From assembly GCA_025361465.1 (NCBI GenBank), contig JANYAG010000272.1, positions 1-12,582 of the forward strand: a stretch of 12,582 bases of DNA, read 5' to 3'. The notes under the pieces are model-generated. The model made no database searches and was not told where the DNA came from. It was given only the letters and a program-made list of their open reading frames with translations. The translations under genes were made by a program, and so were the position numbers. Below are positions 1 to 6,434 of this stretch, one piece after another. Source of the DNA: Gemmatimonadota bacterium (GTDB taxonomy: Bacteria > Gemmatimonadota > Gemmatimonadetes > Gemmatimonadales > GWC2-71-9). Position 1 is the first letter of the stretch. Every line of letters begins with the position of its first letter.

Positions 1-242
1 TGCTCCTCGACGAGCCCTTCACCGGCCTCGATGCACCAGCCGCCTCGGCCTTGCGCGAGCGGCTCCGGAAAGAGCGCGATAGCGGTCGGGCCCTGGTGTG
101 TGTCACGCACGATCCCACAGAGGTCTGGGATATTGCGACCCGGGTCGTGGTCCTGCGTGCCGGCTGTGTGGTTCTCGACACACCGCGTCCCGCCGCGCTT
201 GAGGCATTCCGCTCGACCTACGCCGGATTGCTGGTCGCATGA
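1..242 (+). CDS. ccmA: CcmA, heme exporter ATP-binding subunit (3' part only)
   Basis: Only the last 79 codons are present; the gene is cut by the left edge of the window and reads in frame from base 3. The first residues, LLDEPFTGLD, are the Walker B and D-loop of an ABC ATPase, and VTHDPTEVWD about 40 residues later is the H-loop. The Walker A and signature motifs lie outside the window. The motifs alone say ABC ATPase; the CcmA assignment comes from the ccmB and ccmC genes that follow. In System I cytochrome c maturation the CcmA dimer hydrolyses ATP in the cytoplasm, with CcmB and CcmC, to release holo-CcmE. The stop codon overlaps the ccmB start as ATGA (239-242), which suggests translational coupling. 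Confidence 0.9.
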   Translation, partial: LLDEPFTGLDAPAASALRERLRKERDSGRALVCVTHDPTEVWDIATRVVVLRAGCVVLDTPRPAALEAFRSTYAGLLVA

Positions 243-916
243 AGACCTTCCGAGCGGCCCTGGCCATCGCTGCCAAGGATCTCCGGATCGAGTGGCGCAC
301 GCGCACCGCCTTGCTCACCTCGACGGTCTTCGCCGCCCTGGTCTTCCTGATCTTCGTTTTCTCACGGGACACCGGCGGCGTCTCGCTGGCGACCCTCGCG
401 CCAAGCGTGCTCTGGGTCACCCTCGCCCTGGCAGTGGTGGTCGCCCTCAACCGGGCGTTTCTGCTCGAGCGGGAGAACAGCGCGCTGGACGGGATCCTGC
501 TGGCTCCCGTCTCGCGGTCGGCGGTCTTCTGGGGAAAGTGGCTGGCCAATCTCGGCTTCGTCCTGATGATCGAGGGGATCGCCTTCCCGCTCTGGATCCT
601 CTTCTTCGGGGTCGGGCTCCGGCCGGCACTCATCACGGTGCTGCTGCTCGCCATCCTGGCCGCCGTCGGTTTCACGGCGGTGGGGACGGTTTTCTCGGCG
701 ATGACGGTCCGGACGCGCTTCGCCGAGCTGTTGTTGCCGGTGCTGCTGCTGCCGTTCATGATCCCGCCGCTCTTTTTCGCCTCGCAGGGCACCGTCCGCT
801 TGTTCGAGGGGCGTCCGGTGACGGAGATTTTGAGCTGGCTTAAATTGCTGGCCTTGTACGACGTGTCCTTTCTGGCGGTCGCCACCCTGCTCTTTCCAAA
901 GGTGATGGACGAATGA
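239..916 (+). CDS. ccmB: CcmB, heme exporter membrane subunit
   Basis: This 225-residue inner-membrane protein has the usual CcmB length. It starts with a short cytoplasmic stretch (KDLRIEWRTR, about residues 13-22), followed by about six hydrophobic segments. The segment LLLPVLLLPFMIPPLFFAS (about 164-182) matches the conserved proline-rich helix of the family, and the loop with RAFLLEREN before it (about 72-80) is also typical. CcmB pairs with the CcmA ATPase and CcmC in the complex that loads heme onto CcmE and releases it. The ATG overlaps the ccmA stop by 4 nt, and its own stop overlaps the ccmC start in the same way. Both the family match and the gene order support the call. Confidence 0.94.
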   Translation: MKTFRAALAIAAKDLRIEWRTRTALLTSTVFAALVFLIFVFSRDTGGVSLATLAPSVLWVTLALAVVVALNRAFLLERENSALDGILLAPVSRSAVFWGKWLANLGFVLMIEGIAFPLWILFFGVGLRPALITVLLLAILAAVGFTAVGTVFSAMTVRTRFAELLLPVLLLPFMIPPLFFASQGTVRLFEGRPVTEILSWLKLLALYDVSFLAVATLLFPKVMDE

Positions 917-1608
917 CCCCTGACATCATTGCTGCGGAACGCGTCATCGGACGGGGCCGCATCCTGACCATCATCTCGTTGCTGCTCCTCGCCGGCATTT
1001 ATTTGATGGTCTTCCAGTACACCCCGCCGGAACAGATGCAGGGCCTCGCCTTCAAGATTCTCTACGTCCATGCGCCGTCGGCGTGGGCCGCCGAGGGTGC
1101 CTTCGTGATGGTGGGCCTGGTCGGGCTGATGTACTTCTGGCTGAAGGAACAACGGCTCGACATCTTCGCCGAGGCCTCTGCCGAGGTGGGCATGGTGTTC
1201 GGCACCGTGATCCTCACCACCGGGCCGATCTGGGGCCGGACGATCTGGGGCGCCTACTGGGCGTGGGACCCACGGCTCACCTTCACCCTCCTCCTCTACC
1301 TGATCTTCGCCGGCTACTTCGCGCTGCGATCGGCGATCCGCGATCCATCCGAGCGGGCGCGATTCTCCGCCGTGCTGGGGGTCATGGGGATGCTGCTGGT
1401 GCCATTCATCCACCTGACGGTCTTTCTGTTCAACTCGCAGCACCCCGAACCGGTGCTGATGGCGCCGCGGAAGTCACCGCTGCCGTGGGTGCTGCTGCGG
1501 CCGCTGCTGGCGTCGTTCGCCGTCTTCACGCTGCTGTATGTCGGATTTGTGACCACGCGCTACGGCATCGGCCTGCGCCGCGCCGCCCAGGAGGGAGCCG
1601 ATGCCTGA
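913..1608 (+). CDS. ccmC: CcmC, heme-handling protein with WWD motif
   Basis: This 231-residue polytopic membrane protein belongs to the heme-handling family that also includes CcmF and CcsA. The tryptophan-rich periplasmic WWD motif lies at about residues 107-123 (WGRTIWGAYWAWDPRLT). His53 (in YVHAPSAW) and His167 (in PFIHLTV) correspond to the two histidines that ligate heme in the E. coli protein. CcmC presents heme to the CcmE chaperone in the periplasm. The start overlaps the ccmB stop (ATGA), and the 3' end overlaps ccmD by 8 nt. All key residues are visible and nothing is truncated. Confidence 0.96.
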   Translation: MTPDIIAAERVIGRGRILTIISLLLLAGIYLMVFQYTPPEQMQGLAFKILYVHAPSAWAAEGAFVMVGLVGLMYFWLKEQRLDIFAEASAEVGMVFGTVILTTGPIWGRTIWGAYWAWDPRLTFTLLLYLIFAGYFALRSAIRDPSERARFSAVLGVMGMLLVPFIHLTVFLFNSQHPEPVLMAPRKSPLPWVLLRPLLASFAVFTLLYVGFVTTRYGIGLRRAAQEGADA

Positions 1609-1702
1609 TAATGGGAAGTACATGATCGCGGCGTACATCGTCGCCACCATCATCCTCCTCGGCTACACGATCAGTTTGTGGCGGAGGAGCGGGAAGCGAT
1701 AA
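1601..1702 (+). CDS. ccmD: CcmD, small membrane subunit of the heme exporter
   Basis: This 33-codon gene is easily missed. It begins inside the end of ccmC (8-nt overlap) behind an excellent Shine-Dalgarno, GGAGG at 1590-1594, six bases before the ATG. The product has a short polar N-terminus (MPDNGKYM), one transmembrane helix (IAAYIVATIILLGYTISLW) and a basic tail (RRSGKR). This is the topology of CcmD, which stabilises the CcmABC complex and helps release holo-CcmE. It is shorter than most CcmD proteins, which I recall as roughly 45-70 residues. The call rests on position, ribosome-binding site and topology, because sequence conservation in this family is weak. Confidence 0.82.
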   Translation: MPDNGKYMIAAYIVATIILLGYTISLWRRSGKR

Positions 1703-1707
1703 GAAAA

Positions 1708-1756
1708 GGTGACTGGTGATTGGTGATTGGTGATCGGTGAAAAGGGAACGGTGACT
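1708..1756 (+). repeat. Seven tandem 7-nt repeats (GGTGANN-like)
   Basis: Reading in steps of seven from 1708 gives GGTGACT, GGTGATT, GGTGATT, GGTGATC, GGTGAAA, AGGGAAC and GGTGACT. Three and a half more units occur in inverted orientation at 1780-1804 (CACCGTT, CACCATT, CACCAGT, CACC). The array lies entirely in the gap between the convergent ccmD and aquaporin genes. It resembles the short tandemly repeated heptamers described in some bacterial genomes, for example cyanobacteria. Confidence 0.85.
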
Positions 1757-1804
1757 GGAAGGGCACTGAGGCCCCCAGGCACCGTTCACCATTCACCAGT
1801 CACC
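1708..1804. terminator. Inverted repeat, probable bidirectional terminator
   Basis: Two nested foldings are possible between the convergent genes. The outer one pairs 1708-1732 with 1780-1804, matching at 22 of 25 positions. The inner one pairs 1746-1753 (GAACGGTG) perfectly with 1780-1787 (CACCGTTC), then after one mismatch pairs CTGG at 1755-1758 with CCAG at 1775-1778. There is no clear U-run on either side, so this is a terminator by position and stem strength rather than by the textbook form. Confidence 0.55.
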
Positions 1805-1809
1805 TACAA

Positions 1810-2493
1810 TTACTCGTCCTTCAACAGGAAGCGTCCCCACAGCTGCGCGGCGAGCACGGCGCCGAGTATCGGCCCGATCCACCAGATCAACTGTCCGGTC
1901 CAGTCACCGCTGGCAATGGCTGGTCCGAAGGCGCGCGCCGGATTGAGGGCCGCGCCGGTGAGCGGACCGCCGATCATGATCGCGGGGATCAGCGTGAGGC
2001 CGACGCCGAAGCCGCCGATCTTGGGCGCCTTGGTCGACACCACGGTCGCCATGACCGCCGACATCAGCACGAAGGTGAGGATCGCCTCGATCACGATCGC
2101 GTGGCCGGGGGTCAGCAAGTTGTACACGGTCGGCAGGCCGTAGGCGATGCTCCGCAGGGCGCCGACGTTGCTCGGCATCACCAGCTTGAGCAGGACCCCG
2201 GCGACGACGGCGCCCACGATCTGCGCCCCGAAGTAGACGCCGGCATCACTGCTCTTGAGCTTGCCGATCGACCAGAGCCCGATGGTCAGCGCCGGGTTCA
2301 CGACGCCGCCGGAAATGGCCATCGTCATGGTCACGGCCAGCGACAGGATGATGCCGTGGACGACGGCGATGCCGAAGACGTGATAGCCGGCGCCGGGGAA
2401 CGGATCCATGATCACGGCACCGCAGCCGAAGAAGACCAGCAGGAAGGTGCCAAACAGCTCGGCCATCGCGCGGCGCGAGAGAGACAGCGACAA
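1810..2493 (-). CDS. Aquaporin (MIP family water/solute channel)
   Basis: This 227-residue channel has six membrane helices and both signature half-helices: NPA at 66-68 (in SGGVVNPALTIG) and NPA at 184-186 followed by the filter arginine R187 (in ALNPARAFGP). I place the start at the TTG at 2493. It has the Shine-Dalgarno GAGGAGG five bases upstream and gives the usual short N-terminus before AELFGTFLLVFFGCGA. The next candidate, the ATG at 2466, would begin directly at the first helix. Aligned to AqpZ, the selectivity-filter positions read His46, Ile172, Ala181 and Arg187 instead of Phe, His, Thr and Arg. This combination is like plant TIP3/TIP4 channels and suggests permeability beyond water, but the substrate cannot be read from sequence. 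The gene lies 57 nt after the ketosynthase gene on the same strand and is probably co-transcribed. Confidence 0.9.
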   Translation of the reverse strand: MSLSLSRRAMAELFGTFLLVFFGCGAVIMDPFPGAGYHVFGIAVVHGIILSLAVTMTMAISGGVVNPALTIGLWSIGKLKSSDAGVYFGAQIVGAVVAGVLLKLVMPSNVGALRSIAYGLPTVYNLLTPGHAIVIEAILTFVLMSAVMATVVSTKAPKIGGFGVGLTLIPAIMIGGPLTGAALNPARAFGPAIASGDWTGQLIWWIGPILGAVLAAQLWGRFLLKDE

Positions 2494-2549
2494 GGTGCCC
2501 TCCTCGAGGAGTCGGAAAGATGGTGGGGCCTGCGGGGGACGCGCCGAAT

Positions 2550-3791
2550 CTACATCGATCCGTCGCGCAGGACGAGCGTGGCGTTGCAGCCGCCGAAGCC
2601 GAACGAGTTCTTCAGGACGGCGGCGGGCCGCCGGTCGAGGCCGCTCGCGGGGACATGCTGCAGCCGCTGGTCGGCATCGGGCTCGACGCAATTGAGTGTC
2701 GGGGGAATCCAGCCGCGGGTCATCACCAGGGCGGCGATTGCCGTCTCGATGGCGCCGCTGGCTCCCAGCGCATGCGCATGCCAGCCCTTGGTGCCGCTCA
2801 CCGGCACCCGGCCGGCATGCGCACCGAACACCTCGCCGATGGCGCGGGCCTCGGTGTCATCGTTGAGCGGCGTCGAGGAACCGTGCGCGCAGATCCACTC
2901 CACTTCGTGGGGAGCGCAGTGGGCTTCGGCGAGCGCGTGGCGCATCGCGCGAATGGCCTCGCGCCCGTCACGGCGCGGCTGGGTCATGTGGAAGGCGTCA
3001 TTGGTGAGGCCGAAGCCGGCGATCTCGGCATAGATCGGTGCGCCGCGCGACCGGGCCCGGTCGAGCGACTCGATCACCAGCACGGCGGCGCCTTCGCCCA
3101 TCACGAAGCCGTCGCGCCCGCGATCGAACGGTCGCGACGCCGTGCCCGGATCGTCGTTGCGCGTGCTCATCGCGCGGATCAGCGAGAACGCCCCGTAGCA
3201 GAGGGGATAGAGCGGCGCCTCGCTGCCGCCGGCGAGCATCACGTCGGCCTCGCCCCGGGCCACCGTGCGGAACGCGTCGCCGATCGCCAGCGTACCGGAC
3301 GCACAGCTCATCGCGTTGGTGGCGTTGACACCGGAAATGCCGTGGGCGATGGCGATGTTGCACGAGAGGGCGCCGCCGAACACCGTCAGCGCGAGCAGCG
3401 GATCGACGTCGCGCACCCCCCCGTGGACGTACTTGGTGTTCTCCTGTTCGGCAAAACCGACCCCGCCCAGCGCGGTGCCCATCAGCACGCCGACGCGATC
3501 GGGGGCGAGTTCCGCGAGGTCGAGGTCGGCATCGTCGAGGGCAAGCTGCGCCGCGGCGAGCCCGAGTTGCGAGCAGCGATCGGTGCGGCGTGCCTGGCGT
3601 GCCGTGAGCCGCTCGACCGGATCGAAGTCCGGAATCTCGGCCGCGATCCGCGAGCGGAACGGCGTGGGATCGAAGCGGGTGATGGTTTCGACCGCCGACC
3701 GCGCTTCCTTGAGGCGCGCCCAGACCTCGTCGGGGCCGATGCCGATCGGCGTGACGAGTCCGAGGCCGGTGATGGCCACGCGGCGCATCAT
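2550..3791 (-). CDS. FabF-like beta-ketoacyl-ACP synthase (KAS II type)
   Basis: This 413-residue thiolase-fold condensing enzyme has the same length as E. coli FabF. The active site is complete: nucleophile Cys163 (in NAMSCASGT), His303 (in CAHGSSTP), Lys335 and His340 (in TKGWHAHALGASG), and the C-terminal GFGGCNATLV loop. Leu108 sits at the acyl-pocket gate, where FabF has Ile. Such enzymes extend acyl-ACP with malonyl-ACP by decarboxylative Claisen condensation. The first ATG (3791) overlaps the stop of the SRPBCC gene as ATGA. Context argues against the housekeeping fabF: no acpP, fabG or fabD is adjacent, and it ends an operon with a methyltransferase, a flavoprotein and a cyclase-like protein. 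A specialised lipid or polyketide role is inferred; a second housekeeping-type KAS II is the alternative. Confidence 0.93.
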   Translation of the reverse strand: MMRRVAITGLGLVTPIGIGPDEVWARLKEARSAVETITRFDPTPFRSRIAAEIPDFDPVERLTARQARRTDRCSQLGLAAAQLALDDADLDLAELAPDRVGVLMGTALGGVGFAEQENTKYVHGGVRDVDPLLALTVFGGALSCNIAIAHGISGVNATNAMSCASGTLAIGDAFRTVARGEADVMLAGGSEAPLYPLCYGAFSLIRAMSTRNDDPGTASRPFDRGRDGFVMGEGAAVLVIESLDRARSRGAPIYAEIAGFGLTNDAFHMTQPRRDGREAIRAMRHALAEAHCAPHEVEWICAHGSSTPLNDDTEARAIGEVFGAHAGRVPVSGTKGWHAHALGASGAIETAIAALVMTRGWIPPTLNCVEPDADQRLQHVPASGLDRRPAAVLKNSFGFGGCNATLVLRDGSM

Positions 3792-4252
3792 GCCGTGCGC
3801 TCGGCGGCGCGAGCGATGCCGGCAAGCGTGCGCGCGGCGATCCCCTTCACGAAGACCGGACCGATGACCCATTCCGCGGCGATGCGGCGCAGCCCCGGCC
3901 ACGGCGGACCATTCCAGGTATGCACGATCGTCACGTCACTCCATTCATCCCCATGGGACTTGATGGTCCACAACACATCCATGCCGGTCGTCATTCCGGC
4001 GATGTGGCGATAGCGCACCTGCCGAGCGGCTGCGTCGACCGTCATCGCCGACCGCCACCAGGTCGGCCACTTGAACACGCCGAACGGTCGCCATGCTGCC
4101 ATCTCGACAATGCCATCGCTGCCATCGGTCCCCTCGACGCGAGTGACCCAGCGATAGTGGGGCAGGATCATCGGCCACCGTTCCACCACGGTCGCCAGCG
4201 GCCACACCACGTCCGGTGTGGCGTGCATCACCAGCTGGTCCACCGTGCGCAT
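3788..4252 (-). CDS. SRPBCC (START-like) protein, polyketide cyclase/aromatase-like
   Basis: This 154-residue single-domain protein has the SRPBCC helix-grip pattern. A first strand is followed by HATPDVVWPLATVVERWP (about 10-27) and a helical C-terminus, FVKGIAARTLAGIAR (about 134-148), which covers the hydrophobic pocket in this fold. Members include polyketide aromatase/cyclases, coenzyme Q-binding proteins and lipid carriers; they bind a hydrophobic ligand and few catalytic residues are conserved. The ATG at 4252 shares its A with the methyltransferase stop (TGATG), so I prefer it to the GTG at 4273. The 3' end overlaps the ketosynthase start. A ketosynthase and methyltransferase on either side make a cyclase or product-binding role plausible. 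That function is inferred. Confidence 0.8.
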   Translation of the reverse strand: MRTVDQLVMHATPDVVWPLATVVERWPMILPHYRWVTRVEGTDGSDGIVEMAAWRPFGVFKWPTWWRSAMTVDAAARQVRYRHIAGMTTGMDVLWTIKSHGDEWSDVTIVHTWNGPPWPGLRRIAAEWVIGPVFVKGIAARTLAGIARAAERTA

Positions 4253-4956
4253 CACTGGTCGGTCCGCCACCACGCCACGATCCGCGCAAAGGGCAGTCGA
4301 GCAATGGAGACGGGGCCGCCGCCCACTCCGACACAGAGGGACTCGAGCGCCGCGGGCGTGAAGCCGCGCGCGAGCGAGAGCACGCCGTCGTCAATGGTGG
4401 TCTGGTGCAAGCCGAGCAACGCCCCGCCGAGGCGATAACCGAACGCGGCGAGCAGGGACGGTCGCAGGTCGGCGATGATCACACCGCGTCGCGCAATCCG
4501 GGAACAGTCCGTGAACAGCCGAGTGGCGCTGGCGGAATCGAGGTGATGGGCGACCTGGCTGACCAGCACGAGGTCGACACTCCTGCTCCGTAACGGCAGG
4601 GCACCGGCGCAGCCGAGCATGGTGGGCACCCCGGCGTGGTGGGCAACGCGCGCCGCCGCCGGAATGCGCTCCAGGCCGATCGGATGCACGGTGACACCGC
4701 GGCGCGCGGCCCAGCGCACGGCGTCCAGGGGCAGGTCGCCCGCGCCGGTGCCGATGTCGAACAGCGTGAGGGACGTTCCCCGATCAGCGAAACCGACCAA
4801 TCGGGCCAACGCATGACGCGTGGCGTGTCGTCCGCCGAACCAGCGGTTGGCCCGGCTGATGTCGTGCAGCATCCGCGCGACCAGCGCCGGATCGCTGGCC
4901 GGATCGTCGAGCGTCTCGACGCCAAGCGATGACACACCGAGTGTCGTCACCGTCAC
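4252..4956 (-). CDS. Class I SAM-dependent methyltransferase
   Basis: This 234-residue protein has a Rossmann-type methyltransferase core. Motif I is FDIGTGAGD (66-74), the acidic residue ending strand 2 is in GLER (94-97), and the motif around VDLVLVSQVAHHLD (127-140) resembles UbiE/COQ5-like and small-molecule methyltransferases. The N-terminal segment LDDPASDPALVARMLHDISR with ANRWFGG (about 17-42) may be a substrate lid. I start it at GTG 4956, because GGAGG lies five bases upstream and the next GTG (4950) would be too far from it. The gene follows the flavoprotein after a 16-nt gap and overlaps the SRPBCC gene by one base. The substrate is unknown; the context suggests an O- or C-methylation on a lipid or polyketide-like product. 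Confidence 0.86.
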   Translation of the reverse strand: MTVTTLGVSSLGVETLDDPASDPALVARMLHDISRANRWFGGRHATRHALARLVGFADRGTSLTLFDIGTGAGDLPLDAVRWAARRGVTVHPIGLERIPAAARVAHHAGVPTMLGCAGALPLRSRSVDLVLVSQVAHHLDSASATRLFTDCSRIARRGVIIADLRPSLLAAFGYRLGGALLGLHQTTIDDGVLSLARGFTPAALESLCVGVGGGPVSIARLPFARIVAWWRTDQ

Positions 4957-4972
4957 GCCAACCTCCGGGTGG

Positions 4973-6193
4973 TCAGAAGACCATCCGCGTCAGGAACACC
5001 GGATTCAGCACCCGCCATGGCGAGAGGAAATCGCCGGTCACCCCGATGAGCGTGTCGGCCATCCCGCGCCGTTCAAGTCGAGCCACGGCGCGATCGAAGA
5101 GTCGCGGCGACCGCATCGCGTGTCCGATGAGGCGCTCGATGATCCACTTGCCGAGAAAGGTACGGCGGCGCGCGGCGCGATACGGCGCCAGTCGCCGGGC
5201 GTCGATGGGTCCCGGCCGTGCGAGCGCTTCATGCAGCGTGTCGGTCGCGAGGGCGGCGCCGGTGAGTGCGGCACAGATCCCTTCGCCGGTGAAGGGATCG
5301 AAGAAATCCGCCGCATCCCCAACCAGCAGCAGCCCATCCGTGACACTGCGCCGGCACATCGCATCGAAGGGACCGGTGACCATGATCTCGCGCGCGATGC
5401 GTTGCAGGCTGACCCGCCCCGCCACGCCGGGAATGGCGGCGAGCTGCTGCGCGAAGAAGCCGGCCACATCGCCATGCACCTGGTGCAGCGCCTCGGCCGG
5501 TACCACCAGGGCGACGTTGGTCAGGCCGCCGCCCAGGGGATTCAGCCCGACGTACCCTGCCGCGCCGACGTGCATCTCGGCCGTCATCCCCATCCCGGCG
5601 ACATCCCGCACATGCGCGACGAATGCGACGCGCGCAAGCCAGCCGCGACGATGCAATCCGGCGCGTCGCGCGACCACGCTGCCAAGCCCGTCGGCGCCCA
5701 CGACGACCCGCGCAGGGTAGCATTGCTCCGATCCATCGTGGGCGCGGGCCACGACGCCACCGATCATCCCGTTGCGCTCGAGCAGGGCGGTGACGCGCGT
5801 CCCTTCGATCACCTCGGTGCCGGCGGCCACGGCGGCGCGCAACAGCGTGGCATCGAGGTCACGGCGCGGCAGCGCCAGGCCGGTCGGCCGGAAGGGCGCA
5901 CCCCCGGCCAGCGCGAACCGGCCCACCAATCGGCTGCCGCCTGCCGCGGTCACGCGCGTGCCTTCAAGGGGGGTGCCCTGCATGGCGTCGAGCGTGGCGA
6001 GGACGCCGAGGGCATCGAGCTGGCGCACGGCCTCGGGGCTCATGTACTCCGAGCATGCCTTCTCGCGCGGAAAGACCGCGCGATCGAGCAACCGCACCCG
6101 GTGTCCCTGCCGCGCCAGCCCGATCGCTGTCGCACTCCCTGCCGGGCCGCCGCCGATCACCAGCACGTCGGTCGGGGCCGCGTCAGGTTTCAC
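4973..6193 (-). CDS. FAD-dependent oxidoreductase, geranylgeranyl-reductase family
   Basis: This 406-residue flavoprotein has all three FAD-binding landmarks of the p-hydroxybenzoate hydroxylase fold: GGGPAG (14-19) with acidic Asp37 ending strand 2, GADG (166-169), and GDAADFFDPFTGEGI (292-306). The KACSEYMSP segment (about 45-53) occupies the place of the KxCGxxxxP motif of geranylgeranyl-reductase-family enzymes, which hydrogenate isoprenoid or other lipid double bonds; related enzymes hydroxylate aromatic products. It starts with GTG 6193 behind GAGGAGG, with only three bases between, and overlaps the anti-sigma gene by 11 nt. Reductase and monooxygenase activity cannot be separated from sequence. 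Type III polyketide clusters such as the srs genes of Streptomyces combine a methyltransferase and a flavoprotein, but no type III synthase is present here. Confidence 0.88.
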   Translation of the reverse strand: MKPDAAPTDVLVIGGGPAGSATAIGLARQGHRVRLLDRAVFPREKACSEYMSPEAVRQLDALGVLATLDAMQGTPLEGTRVTAAGGSRLVGRFALAGGAPFRPTGLALPRRDLDATLLRAAVAAGTEVIEGTRVTALLERNGMIGGVVARAHDGSEQCYPARVVVGADGLGSVVARRAGLHRRGWLARVAFVAHVRDVAGMGMTAEMHVGAAGYVGLNPLGGGLTNVALVVPAEALHQVHGDVAGFFAQQLAAIPGVAGRVSLQRIAREIMVTGPFDAMCRRSVTDGLLLVGDAADFFDPFTGEGICAALTGAALATDTLHEALARPGPIDARRLAPYRAARRRTFLGKWIIERLIGHAMRSPRLFDRAVARLERRGMADTLIGVTGDFLSPWRVLNPVFLTRMVF

Positions 6194-6434
6194 GGGCCTC
6201 CTCGGCGCACTGCTTGAGGACCCGGGCCTTGAGGGCTTCCGGGCAGCAGCCCGTCTTGCCCATGGTGCGCAACCGCTCGAGGAACGCCTGTTCGTGGCGT
6301 TCGATGCAGGCGCAGTGGCGACACTCGGCGAGATGCCGACGGAGGGCCTCGGTCTGGTCGTCGGAGAGGTCGCCGCGATGGAAGGCGTCGAGTTCCTTCT
6401 CTAACTGCTTGCAGTCACAGCGCGCGGTGCTCAT
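6183..6434 (-). CDS. RsrA-like zinc-binding anti-sigma factor (ZAS domain)
   Basis: This 83-residue soluble protein has the zinc anti-sigma signature His34-x3-Cys38-x2-Cys41 (HLAECRHC). An upstream Cys8 lies 26 residues before the histidine, the same C-to-H spacing as the C11-H37-C41-C44 zinc ligands of Streptomyces RsrA. A further Cys63-Cys64 pair in TGCCPEALK resembles the RsrA CC segment. In RsrA, oxidation of the ligand cysteines forms a disulfide, zinc is lost and SigR is released. The same redox switch is inferred here. There is no transmembrane helix, which fits a cytoplasmic thiol sensor. The start codon overlaps the sigma factor stop as ATGA (6431-6434), and the end overlaps the flavoprotein start. 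The pairing with a SigR-like sigma makes the assignment strong. Confidence 0.9.
   Translation of the reverse strand: MSTARCDCKQLEKELDAFHRGDLSDDQTEALRRHLAECRHCACIERHEQAFLERLRTMGKTGCCPEALKARVLKQCAEEARET

Noticed and set aside
103..1443. A 446-codon open frame on the minus strand opposite ccmA-ccmC
   Set aside because: Its translation is low-complexity, rich in Arg, Pro and Gly, with no recognisable family, and it lies opposite three well-supported genes. Long antisense frames are expected at this GC content.
2520..4013. A 497-codon open frame on the plus strand opposite the ketosynthase and SRPBCC genes
   Set aside because: The translation is rich in His, Arg and Gly without domains, whereas the opposite strand encodes enzymes with intact active sites.
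3788..6193. A type III polyketide (srs-like) cluster
   Set aside because: The methyltransferase and flavoprotein pairing is suggestive, but no chalcone-synthase-like gene is present and the genes are contiguous, leaving no room for one.
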